A DNA stretch of 24,638 bases from the NCBI GenBank assembly GCA_964491515.1, contig CAZBGQ010000024.1:1-24638 (forward strand). The letters are read 5' to 3'. The notes beneath the pieces were generated by a model. The model did no database searches, was not told the origin of the DNA, and saw nothing but the letters and a program-made list of their open reading frames with translations. This DNA comes from CAZBGQ01 sp964491515 (GTDB taxonomy: Bacteria > Patescibacteriota > Gracilibacteria > UBA1369 > UBA12473). Made by a program: the position numbers and the translations under genes. Shown in pieces: positions 1-7,849 of this stretch (its first letter is position 1; each line of letters starts with the position of its first letter).

Positions 1-23
1 TCAGACGTGTGCTCTTCCGATCT
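1..23. other. Illumina adapter remnant (contamination)
   Basis: The first 23 bases match the 3' end of the TruSeq read-2 adapter, including the diagnostic GCTCTTCCGATCT. This is library-construction sequence left on the contig end, not genomic DNA. The reading frame of the adaptor-protein gene runs into it without a stop, so the last codons before the edge are artificial. The exact junction is uncertain by a few bases because the adapter's final bases could also be genomic by chance. Confidence 0.95.
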
Positions 24-1829
24 TCCTTCTTCAAGACCACTCACAACTTCAATAAACTGGTCTCCCCGCAAACCAACCTCAATGTCCACTTCCTTAGTAG
101 TTCCAGAAACAATAGAATCCGGTTGCAACACATAAGAACGTGCCCCATCATACTTAACCGCACGAATAGGCACCGCCAACACATTGGTAGTTTCTTCTGT
201 AACGATGTCCATATTTGCCGTCATACCAGGTTTAACTTGGGTATCCTCAGTGGTAAATCCTGCCGTAATTTGATAATAAATCACACCCTGTACGACCGTT
301 TCAGCTGGGTCAATCTCTACAATTTCCGCTTCGAATACTTTATCGTAATAAAATGCATCTAAAGTCATACTCACAGGATCTCCCAAATTCACCTTTGCAA
401 TATCAGATTCTGACACATTGGCAATCACCTGAAAATCTCGAGACAATAATTCAATAAAATCATCTGTAGTATTCACATTTTCTCCTTCATCAAGAACAAT
501 TCGCGTCACAATCCCAGGCATAGGAGCTACAACAGACCCAAGTGACAAATTATACTGAGCCAAACGATATGCAGCTTCTGATTCAGAGATAGCCGCACGC
601 AAACTTGCTAAATCAACGTTACGAGGACCGGCCGCAACTTCAGCTAAGCTAGCTTCTTTTTGAGAGACCAGCGCCTCAAACACACTCACCGACGTAGATA
701 CATCATCCACATCCGCCTTAGCTTGAACGCGCGACTGAGACAATGCCTGCGCCGCCTCAGCCAAAGTGCTTCGAGAGCCACTAACCTGAGTGGTTTCACT
801 GGTCATAGCCGACGTCACTGCTTGTGTCGCATTCGAAACTGCCGTCAACGCATCTGCTAAATTTGCCGCTTCCGTAGCCATTGTAGTACGCAATGTATTC
901 CTCACCGTCGAATTAAATGCTCCAATTGTCGGAGAATCTTCGAGCAACCAATCTACCGTTCCCACTAAATCATCAACATCACCCACAAATATTTTCACTT
1001 CAACACTCAACGCATCCAAAGCTTCATAGTCATCCGAACTCAACGCAATCAACGATGCATTGTGCTCATCATAAGAAATTTTTGCCCGCCGGAAAGCTGC
1101 CTGTGCCCCTTTATAATCACTAGAATTTCGCGCCGACAAAGCCGTTTCATAATCAGCTGACACATCTTCATTGTCCACACCTATAATTGTATCAACCTGC
1201 CGCAAAGAATCATCAGCCTCTTTCAAGGCATCTTCCATAGCATTATTCATATCTTCATACGAAGACACCAAGTCATCTCCGTAAATCGCCACAGCATTAT
1301 CAAAATCAATGACCGCCGATTCATAAGTAAGTTCAGCACTTTTAACTCTTTCTTCTGTAAGAGCAGTAATATTCTCAAACTTCTTCAGAGCCTGACTTAA
1401 ATCTGCCTGAGATTTTTCAAGCCCCGCACGAGCCACTTGAATGGCTTCATCCGTACTCCCAGCCAAAGATTTATTATAGTTCGCACGTGCCAATGCAAGA
1501 TTCGCTTCTACAGATTGAACATTTATAGCCAACGCAGTGGTGTCTAATCGCGCCAAAACCTGTCCTTTTGCAACAAAATCACCCACATCAACAAGCACAG
1601 ATTGAATTTGGCCAGGTTTCTGAAAATGCAAATTAATCTTTGTATCTGATTCAATTGTACCTGTTACTGACACCTCTTGAGTGATATCCACAAATGCAGC
1701 CTCAGCCAATTCATACTGAGATTCATCGCCTCCCTGAGAGGACACCATTATAGTGCCGGCGACCAGTACTACGCCCGCCATCAAAATCACCCATTTCTGT
1801 TTCCACCATTTCTTGATCATAGTGCCCAT
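24..1829 (-). CDS. HlyD/MacA-like membrane fusion (periplasmic adaptor) protein, 3'-truncated
   Basis: About 602 codons are visible and no stop is reached before the adapter, so the C-terminus is missing. The N-terminus reads MGTMIKKWWKQKW and is followed by one hydrophobic anchor (about residues 14-29). Next comes a first lipoyl-like half (VGDFVAKGQVLARLD), then a very long Ala/Ser/Glu/Asp-rich helical hairpin of over 300 residues. The second lipoyl half (VVAPMPGIVTRIVLDEGENV) and the beta-barrel (VKPGMTANMDIVTEE, then LAVPIRAVKYDG) follow, and the open end stops at GLEEG. This order is that of RND/ABC-type adaptors, which bridge an inner-membrane exporter to the cell exterior. The start at 1829 is the first ATG after an in-frame stop at 1847-1845; ATG 1820 is an alternative. 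The gene is divergent from the ABC ATPase with a 28-bp gap, and the two surely work together. The hairpin is longer than that of classic MacA. Confidence 0.9.
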
Positions 1830-1842
1830 AATGTAGCACCAA

Positions 1843-1851
1843 TGCTATACT
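1843..1851 (+). promoter_or_regulatory. Extended -10 box giving a probably leaderless ABC mRNA
   Basis: TG-c-TATACT fits the extended -10 pattern (TGnTATAAT). It ends six bases before the ATG at 1858, so the transcript should begin at or next to the start codon. No good -35 is seen at 17 bp, which is common for extended -10 promoters. There is no Shine-Dalgarno sequence. The site lies in the 28-bp gap shared with the divergent adaptor gene, so the two initiation regions overlap. Confidence 0.45.
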
Positions 1852-1857
1852 GACGCC

Positions 1858-2568
1858 ATGAATTCTACCGCTCCTCTTATCGAACTCCGCGACGCGGAAA
1901 AAATCTATGGAACCGATGGTGCACAAACTCACGCGCTAAGAGGGGTAAACCTTAAGATTGAAGAGGGAGACTTTGTCGCAATCATTGGCCAAAGCGGCTC
2001 TGGAAAATCCACTCTCATGAACGTCATTGGATGCCTAGATACACTCACCAAGGGTGTTTACCACTTCAAAGGTAAAAGCGTAGTCAATTTCACCGAAGAC
2101 GAGCTTGCTCGAGTCCGTAACAAAGAAATTGGATTCGTTTTTCAATCCTTCAATCTACTCAAACGAACCTCTTCTATCGACAATGTCCGCGTCCCCCTTG
2201 TCTACGCAGGCGTAAATGACAGAGAGCAAATAGAACGCGCAACCCAAGCATTAACAAATGTCGGACTAGGTGACCGCTTAGAAAACATGTCCAATCAACT
2301 TTCCGGAGGACAACAACAACGAGTAGCCATTGCACGCGCCCTCGTTAACGACCCCAGTATCATTCTTGCCGATGAACCCACTGGAAACCTCGACAGCGCA
2401 TCAGGAAAAGAAATCATGAATATCTTTAAAAACCTCAACAAAACCGGTCACACCGTCATCTTAGTCACACACGAAAAAGAAATTGCAGCTCACGCCAAAC
2501 GAGTGATTGAGGTATTAGACGGAGACATCGTAAGCGATAAAAAGAACGGACATAAAAACAGACTTTAA
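1858..2568 (+). CDS. MacB/LolD-type ABC transporter ATP-binding protein
   Basis: This 236-aa protein is a complete ABC nucleotide-binding domain. Walker A is GQSGSGKST at residues 44-52, the Q-loop glutamine is Q96, the signature LSGGQQQR starts at 148, Walker B plus D-loop is ILADEPTGNLD around 169-179, and the H-loop histidine is H205. The TGNLDS sequence and the short length are typical of the MacB/LolD/FtsE class, which drives FtsX-type permeases rather than channel exporters. Its stop overlaps the start of the first permease by one base (TAATG), indicating an operon and translational coupling. The start at 1858 follows an extended -10 so closely that the mRNA is probably leaderless. It energises the two permeases that follow; the substrate cannot be told from sequence. 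Confidence 0.95.
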   Translation: MNSTAPLIELRDAEKIYGTDGAQTHALRGVNLKIEEGDFVAIIGQSGSGKSTLMNVIGCLDTLTKGVYHFKGKSVVNFTEDELARVRNKEIGFVFQSFNLLKRTSSIDNVRVPLVYAGVNDREQIERATQALTNVGLGDRLENMSNQLSGGQQQRVAIARALVNDPSIILADEPTGNLDSASGKEIMNIFKNLNKTGHTVILVTHEKEIAAHAKRVIEVLDGDIVSDKKNGHKNRL

Positions 2569-3809
2569 TGGACTTCATGCAATCCCTAAAAATCGCCTTA
2601 CGCGGACTTAGAGTCAACAAAGGACGAGCCTTTTTAACAAGTCTCGGGATCATGATTGGAATCGCCTCCGTCGTAATGGTGGTTTCCATTGGATCTGGTG
2701 CTCAAAGCCTCATCATCAATCAAGTCAAAAGCGTGGGAAGCAATTTAGTGGGCATACTTCCCGGGGCCCCTGTTGAAAACGGTCCTCCAAACGCCGTGCT
2801 TGGGATCGTCACCACCACACTCACCGTTGAAGACATACTTGCGCTAGAAGACACAAAAAATGTCCCCAACGCCATCGCAGCCACTCCTTATGTCAAAGGA
2901 AATGCTACCGTGAGTTACACCAGCAATACGACTGATACTTTTTTCAATGGAGTCTCTCACAGCTACACCATTGTGGAAGAGGCCGAAGTTGAATTTGGAC
3001 GTTTCTTTTCAGAAATAGAACAACGCGAAATGAACAGGGTCGCCGTCATCGGACATGCTGTTGCCGAAGACTTATTCAATGGAACAGCCCCCCTCGGAGA
3101 AACCATTAAAATAAAAAGAGAATCATTCCGCGTGATCGGAATCTTAGAAGAACGTGGATCTTCTGGCTTTCAAAATCGAGACGATCAAATTTTCGTACCT
3201 GTAACCGTCGCTCAAAAACTCCTTTTAGGCATCAACTACGTAAACCTCGCCCGTGTAAAAATCGACCATGCAGACAATCTATCTCGTGCCAAACAAGATA
3301 TCATCACCACCCTACGAGAACGACACAAAATAAAAGACCCCACCGATGACGACTTCGTGGCTGAAAGCATAGATTCTGCCATTAAAACCCTCAGCTCCAT
3401 AACGAACGTCCTTAAGTTTTTCCTCTCCTCCATTGCGGCTATTTCTCTAGTTATTGGAGGCATTGGCATCATGAACATCATGCTTATTTCTGTCACAGAA
3501 CGTATCCGAGAAATTGGACTCCGCAAAGCGCTCGGGGCACCACGACGAAGAATTCTTGAGCAATTCTTATTTGAAGCGGTGGTCATTACATTAATTGGAG
3601 GAATTGCCGGCATTGTAATCGGAAGCGCAATCTCTGCCTTGGTTGCAATCATCGCCCAACATCTCGGGTACCAATGGGATTTGGTGATTTCAGGGAATGC
3701 CATTCTTATTGCCTTCTTAGTTTCCTGCGGAACCGGCATTGCCTTCGGTTACTATCCCGCCAAAAAAGCGGCCGATCTTCGACCCATTGACGCCCTACGC
3801 CATGAATAA
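2568..3809 (+). CDS. MacB-like ABC transporter permease (FtsX domain), first copy
   Basis: This 413-aa protein has MacB-family layout. There is one N-terminal membrane helix (about residues 20-43, AFLTSLGIMIGIASVVMVV) and an extracytoplasmic domain of roughly 230 residues. Three C-terminal helices follow, with FtsX-family landmarks GIGIMNIMLISVTER.REIGLRKALGA and the closing GYYPAKKAADLRPIDALR. Such permeases couple ATP use in the cytoplasm to movement of the outer domain and of the adaptor protein, expelling lipids, peptides or drugs. The start overlaps the ATPase stop by one base; the end overlaps the next permease by eight bases. It is clearly paralogous to the second permease, so the pair probably forms a heterodimer, unlike the MacB homodimer. 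Confidence 0.93.
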   Translation: MDFMQSLKIALRGLRVNKGRAFLTSLGIMIGIASVVMVVSIGSGAQSLIINQVKSVGSNLVGILPGAPVENGPPNAVLGIVTTTLTVEDILALEDTKNVPNAIAATPYVKGNATVSYTSNTTDTFFNGVSHSYTIVEEAEVEFGRFFSEIEQREMNRVAVIGHAVAEDLFNGTAPLGETIKIKRESFRVIGILEERGSSGFQNRDDQIFVPVTVAQKLLLGINYVNLARVKIDHADNLSRAKQDIITTLRERHKIKDPTDDDFVAESIDSAIKTLSSITNVLKFFLSSIAAISLVIGGIGIMNIMLISVTERIREIGLRKALGAPRRRILEQFLFEAVVITLIGGIAGIVIGSAISALVAIIAQHLGYQWDLVISGNAILIAFLVSCGTGIAFGYYPAKKAADLRPIDALRHE

Positions 3810-5067
3810 AAAAATCCTAAACGACCAACTACGACACATGAGACTCGCCCTGCGAACTCTCAAGGCCAACATGATGCGAAGTGTTCTCACAACCCTGGGA
3901 ATCATCATTGGCGTCATCACCGTCATTATGGTATTTGCCCTTGGGCAAGGGACTCAAAATCTCATTCAAGGAGAACTATTAGCCTACGGCTCCAACACTG
4001 TGTTCGTTGAAGTAAAAGTTCCAGGCTTTTCCGATACCAATCCAGGAGCTGCCACCGCCCTCGTCGAAGGAGTCACCATCACCACACTCAAACCAGAAGA
4101 CATGAATGCCTCGCTCGATATCCCGGGTGTCACTAACGCCTACGCCGCAGTCATCAGCCAGGAAAAAGTCAGCTCTCTCTACGACACTCAACGCTACATG
4201 ATCCAAGGCACCAGCTCCACCTTCACCGATATTGATCAAAGCGACGTTGAAATCGGCCGCTTCTTCACAGACGCCGAAGACCGGAGCATGACACGTGTAG
4301 CTGTCATCGGACAATCTGTAGCAGAAGAACTATTTTCAGGAACGGACCCTCTCAATCAGACCCTCCGAGTCAAAGGAGTGAATTTTAGAATCATCGGCAT
4401 AATGAAAGAACTTGGGCTAGTTGGATTTCAAGACATGGACAAACAAGTTTATATTCCCCTTAAGGCCATGCAAAAATTAATCCTCGGAATCAATTACGTC
4501 CCGTACTACGTCATTCAAGTTGAAAACGATACCATTGCACCTCTCGTCAAAGAAGACCTCATTCAACTCTTAGACTATCGTCACAACATCACCAAACCGG
4601 AAGGCCGTGATTTTAGGGTGACCACCATGGAAGAAGCCGCCGACATGATCAGCGTTATTACCGACGCACTTCAACTGCTACTCGCGGTATTGGCCGCCAT
4701 CTCTCTACTAGTCGGCGGCGTGGGAGTAATGAACATCATGTTTGTCGCCGTCACAGAACGCACCCGAGAAATCGGCCTCCGAAAAGCGGTCGGCGCCACC
4801 CCCAAAGCAATCATGCTCCAATTTTTATGGGAATCAATCATGATCACCGCCCTCGGAGGCACCCTCGGAATCATCATTGGATTGAGCATGGTCTGGCTAT
4901 TTCTGTGGGGAGCCAGTTTTGCAGGGATAGACATCGAATTCTTCATTCCAGTCACTGGAATTCTCATTGCCATAGGCGCGGCTATTCTTGAAGGACTCAT
5001 TTTCGGACTTTATCCTGCCAAAAAAGCCGCCTCACTCCATCCAATTGAGTCATTGCGATACGAATAA
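3802..5067 (+). CDS. MacB-like ABC transporter permease (FtsX domain), second copy
   Basis: This 421-aa protein starts at ATG 3802, inside the last codons of the first permease (ATGAATAA, eight-base overlap). The frame stays open upstream to 3739, but the extra residues align with nothing in the sister protein, while MNKKILNDQ leads directly into the shared N-terminal helix (SVLTTLGIIIGVITVIMVF). A large outer domain follows, then GVGVMNIMFVAVTERTREIGLRKAVGA and the C-terminal GLYPAKKAASLHPIESLRYE. The architecture is the same as in the first permease: one N-terminal and three C-terminal membrane helices. It is the last gene of the exporter operon and is followed by a terminator. The substrate is unknown. 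Confidence 0.93.
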   Translation: MNKKILNDQLRHMRLALRTLKANMMRSVLTTLGIIIGVITVIMVFALGQGTQNLIQGELLAYGSNTVFVEVKVPGFSDTNPGAATALVEGVTITTLKPEDMNASLDIPGVTNAYAAVISQEKVSSLYDTQRYMIQGTSSTFTDIDQSDVEIGRFFTDAEDRSMTRVAVIGQSVAEELFSGTDPLNQTLRVKGVNFRIIGIMKELGLVGFQDMDKQVYIPLKAMQKLILGINYVPYYVIQVENDTIAPLVKEDLIQLLDYRHNITKPEGRDFRVTTMEEAADMISVITDALQLLLAVLAAISLLVGGVGVMNIMFVAVTERTREIGLRKAVGATPKAIMLQFLWESIMITALGGTLGIIIGLSMVWLFLWGASFAGIDIEFFIPVTGILIAIGAAILEGLIFGLYPAKKAASLHPIESLRYE

Positions 5068-5078
5068 CCACACACACA

Positions 5079-5108
5079 AATCCCTGAGCCTCGGCACGGG
5101 GATTTTTT
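5079..5108 (+). terminator. Rho-independent terminator after the exporter operon
   Basis: The stem AATCCC/GGGATT encloses a loop holding a small GCC/GGC stem and is followed by a run of six T. It starts 11 bases after the permease stop. Its end touches the stop of the convergent 108-aa gene, and an A-run at the other side is weak, so it may also slow transcription from the opposite direction. Confidence 0.75.
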
Positions 5109-5433
5109 AATGCTTAAACAATTCAGCTAGAGGCGGTACTGAAAAACCAAATTCAGGATGCGAACCATGATTTTCTTCCTCTATTCGCGAAACAATTTCC
5201 ACTCGCTCTATTTCAGGAGATGGCAACAACACATCTCTCTGCCTAAATGATGCTGAGCTCCCCTCCAAACGAAACCACGCATCCAAAAAATCTGGATAAC
5301 GATCATCTTCAATCGGCCAATAATCAGAAACCTTTACTTCCCACACCACGCCATCCTTTAAATATACTTTCAACTCCGTCGCATAACGAAGCGCCTCAAA
5401 ATCATACCCTTCCTTAAAATCACTTTTCTTCAT
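5107..5433 (-). CDS. Hypothetical protein, 108 aa
   Basis: I do not recognise this protein. It begins MKKSDFKEGYDFEALRYATELKV. Its early part alternates hydrophobic and charged residues (LKVYLKDGVVWEVKVSDYW), which suggests a small beta-rich fold. The middle (DFLDAWFRLEG) and the acidic tail show no known motif, and there is no signal peptide or membrane helix. It lies convergent to the exporter operon and downstream of the acetyltransferase gene. Its start overlaps the end of a possible micro-ORF, which would give translational coupling. An AGAGAG stretch upstream is the nearest thing to a ribosome-binding site in the neighbourhood, but it is weak. Confidence 0.65.
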   Translation of the reverse strand: MKKSDFKEGYDFEALRYATELKVYLKDGVVWEVKVSDYWPIEDDRYPDFLDAWFRLEGSSASFRQRDVLLPSPEIERVEIVSRIEEENHGSHPEFGFSVPPLAELFKH

Positions 5434-5521
5434 ACTCTCTATGCTGCTTATAGGTACTCACAACCATTCCAACAATAAAGATAGCAGCAATACTCATAGC
5501 CGCCCATGGGAACCAAAGCAA
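5420..5521 (-). CDS. Possible small single-pass membrane protein, 33 aa (or 25 aa)
   Basis: A short frame fills the gap between the acetyltransferase and the 108-aa gene. From TTG 5521 it would encode 33 residues; from ATG 5497 it would encode 25. The sequence has an aromatic/hydrophobic stretch (FPWAAMSIAAIFIVGMVV) followed by a charged tail (STYKQHREYEEK), the usual shape of a bacterial one-helix membrane protein. It starts five bases after the acetyltransferase stop and overlaps the next start by 14 bases. No homologue is recognised, and a frame this short can arise by chance; the pattern and fit are the only support. Confidence 0.4.
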   Translation of the reverse strand: MLWFPWAAMSIAAIFIVGMVVSTYKQHREYEEK

Positions 5522-5525
5522 GCAT

Positions 5526-6182
5526 CTATGTTTTTTCGATTCGAGCAAAATAATAAGCCTCTCCCTCTCGTTCAAATTTTATCCCCTCATCAAAAATCAA
5601 ATTAAATCCTAATAAATTTCCACCTATACCCTTAAGAGCAGCATAAGACGTTGACTCTCTACACATCATTTCTATAGGCAGACCTGTTTTAGCAGAGAAT
5701 TCTAAGATTTTTAGAAACATTTTTTTCCCTAGCCCAACTCCACGAATTTCAGACAAAACAACCATAGCATCAACATAAAGAACAGATTCACGACCATCTC
5801 TTTTCGAAGGAACAACGCAAAGAATGGTGCTCGCAACAGGGAGTCCATTATAATGGACCACAAAACTACTAATATCCCATTGGCTTTTCATCGCCTCATT
5901 ATCTAGAAGCTTTTCGAGAACTATTTCATCGGAACAATTCGGACTAGAAGAAGACAAACCAGTACGATTAATATTCAAAACTAAATCCAAATCATTTATA
6001 CCCATTTCAGAAAACTCTATCCCTCTTCTTTGTATTCGATCTACTTCCCCACCTCCATTGATCACTCTATCCCCGCTCTCTTTGAATCTATCCAAGCATA
6101 ATTGAAGGGCTCCACCTTCCTCGGGTAAAGGTCTAATCCTTACCCCCATCCCTGGGAATTGAGCTCTTCTTATGTTTTCCAC
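5526..6182 (-). CDS. GNAT-family N-acetyltransferase
   Basis: The 218-aa protein carries the acetyl-CoA-binding motif A of GNAT enzymes, VVLSEIRGVGLGKKMF, with the R-x-x-G-x-G/A core at residues 147-152. It sits after a strand (LYVDAMVV) and before the helix that follows the loop, and a plausible motif B (IEMMCRESTSYAALKGIGG) comes later. The first 80 residues are not typical and may bind substrate. These enzymes move an acetyl group from acetyl-CoA to an amine; the acceptor cannot be told here. The start at 6182 is GTG, supported by a promoter 32-59 bases upstream; ATG 6149 is an alternative. A possible micro-protein and a 108-aa gene follow on the same strand. Confidence 0.8.
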   Translation of the reverse strand: MENIRRAQFPGMGVRIRPLPEEGGALQLCLDRFKESGDRVINGGGEVDRIQRRGIEFSEMGINDLDLVLNINRTGLSSSSPNCSDEIVLEKLLDNEAMKSQWDISSFVVHYNGLPVASTILCVVPSKRDGRESVLYVDAMVVLSEIRGVGLGKKMFLKILEFSAKTGLPIEMMCRESTSYAALKGIGGNLLGFNLIFDEGIKFEREGEAYYFARIEKT

Positions 6183-6213
6183 AAAAAATAGTTGATTTAA
6201 GAGCTAAGATACA

Positions 6214-6241
6214 TTTATAACCTACGGACAAAAACTATCAA
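6214..6241 (-). promoter_or_regulatory. Sigma70-type promoter of the acetyltransferase gene
   Basis: Read on the minus strand: TTGATA, 16-bp spacer, TATAAA. The predicted start site leaves a leader of about 25 nt, rich in A and T and lacking a Shine-Dalgarno sequence, before the GTG at 6182. Confidence 0.55.
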
Positions 6242-6327
6242 CTATCTCACATTAAATATCAGCGAAATGCCTAATTCAAACCTGTAAATCCATTCAATAT
6301 ACTGTCGTTACTAACTCCCGACAATAA

Positions 6328-7818
6328 CTACTTCAACTCCATAAAAGGAATCAAACTTAAAAGACGCATTCTTAACATATCCCGATCATCCAAATGCGCG
6401 AGGGTCCTTCTAATACGCTCATTCACACGGACTGATTCATCATCAATCTTTTGCGATCCTGATTTTCGAATAAGAAAAATTCCCAAACTATTAAAATAGC
6501 CATTCAAAGCAACCATCACATCTTCCACAAATCGAAAATCAATACCCATCTGATTCATGCGCACTCCGAAATCTTCAAGATACACATATCGCGCGCCACC
6601 ATGACTGTACACTTCGTCATACTCATCACCATGTTTTCCCATTTTATGCATCAAATCTTCACCCTCAAACAACAACGAATAAATAATCAAAAAATACGCT
6701 TCAAACCCATACAAACGTCGAGGCTTAGTTCCCATAGGTTCTGCCACCCCTATTTCCGTCTTAATATATGCATGGTCATAAGCGACATAAGCATCCCAGC
6801 AAATACGAAAATCCTCATACGGTCTAAATGGGAACTGGGAAATATTCTCCTGAGTGATATCCGTTACATCTGAGCTCCGCGACAAATCAATCATCGCAAA
6901 CATAAAAAGTCGTTTCAAAATATGCTCAGATTCTGGCCCACTCAAATTATAAAGCGCTTCGATATCTTCAGCAATCTGCTCCTCATTAGGATCACGAGGA
7001 TCATATACAGAAGAAGGAACACGAAAAGTAAAATACTTAGAAAAATCACTATCAGGATTAGCCAAATCCTGCCTCATTTTGGCCACAAGATCCAAAATAG
7101 CATTAAAATCTTCCCACTGATGAATCGGCTTCTGCCGTCCCACAATTTTTTCATTTACAAGCGCACGCAATTCATCGCGATGCTCAAAGTAATAACCCAA
7201 AATATATTGATCATTCCATCTCCGAATTTCAAAAACATTCCTCACAACTGCACATCCCCCTGAATATGCCTCTTCATCAATTTGATCTGCACTATAAGCT
7301 AATTCCGATCGCCTCCCAGCCGCATAAAGCCGCTGCGTAGATAATCGTGGTGGATCATCATCTTCCAAAAAACCAAAATACAATGTCGTGCCAGTTGGAT
7401 CCAAGCGACCTTTCCCATAGTCCAATCGCTCTCCCCTATCCCAAGGTCTACGAGTTTCCAATTTAACATGTTCCCATGGATAAGAATCAAAAGTCTTACG
7501 CGGAGATTTCGTTAAACGAGGCCAGACAATACCCTTCTGCGCTGCCTCAAACGCCGCAACTCTCAACGCATTCTGAGCCGCCATCACAATATCACTTGGC
7601 GGATAATTAAATCGCCCAGGATACATCTGAGCCTCATCCAAATACTTACGCAACCCCACTAAAGGCGTCACCTCAAACCCACCATCAAACCCATCCATCA
7701 AATAAGACAGATCATACATCGCATTCAAACGCTCAAGTGCCTTAACATGCAAATCATCTGAACGACATTCAAGCCACCCTTCTTCGGTCGGGACATCAAG
7801 GTATTCAAAACTAGTCAT
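6328..7818 (-). CDS. Hypothetical protein, 496 aa, last gene of the vWA/J-protein cluster
   Basis: I do not recognise this protein. The open frame extends upstream to 7935 and overlaps the preceding gene, but ATG 7818 gives a normal globular N-terminus (MTSFEYLDVPTEEGWLECR), whereas the extra 39 residues are basic and mirror the other gene's frame. The protein is rich in Tyr, Phe, Trp, Asp and Arg. It has segments such as RRPWDRGERLDYGKGRLDP and a hydrophobic stretch (YGFEAYFLIIYSLLFEGEDL) that looks like a buried helix, not a membrane span. No signal peptide is seen. It lies 31 bases after the J-domain-like gene and is presumably cotranscribed with it. The composition resembles that of the 612-aa protein at the other end of the cluster, but I cannot show homology. 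Confidence 0.8.
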   Translation of the reverse strand: MTSFEYLDVPTEEGWLECRSDDLHVKALERLNAMYDLSYLMDGFDGGFEVTPLVGLRKYLDEAQMYPGRFNYPPSDIVMAAQNALRVAAFEAAQKGIVWPRLTKSPRKTFDSYPWEHVKLETRRPWDRGERLDYGKGRLDPTGTTLYFGFLEDDDPPRLSTQRLYAAGRRSELAYSADQIDEEAYSGGCAVVRNVFEIRRWNDQYILGYYFEHRDELRALVNEKIVGRQKPIHQWEDFNAILDLVAKMRQDLANPDSDFSKYFTFRVPSSVYDPRDPNEEQIAEDIEALYNLSGPESEHILKRLFMFAMIDLSRSSDVTDITQENISQFPFRPYEDFRICWDAYVAYDHAYIKTEIGVAEPMGTKPRRLYGFEAYFLIIYSLLFEGEDLMHKMGKHGDEYDEVYSHGGARYVYLEDFGVRMNQMGIDFRFVEDVMVALNGYFNSLGIFLIRKSGSQKIDDESVRVNERIRRTLAHLDDRDMLRMRLLSLIPFMELK

Positions 7819-7849
7819 AAGGATAGATAAAAAGCGAAAATTAATATTT

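Noticed and set aside
660..1123. Short plus-strand frames opposite the adaptor gene
   Set aside because: They are antisense to a clear HlyD/MacA reading frame.
3739..3801. Longer start for the second permease
   Set aside because: The extra residues lie fully inside the first permease and match nothing in the sister protein, whereas ATG 3802 gives the usual overlap.
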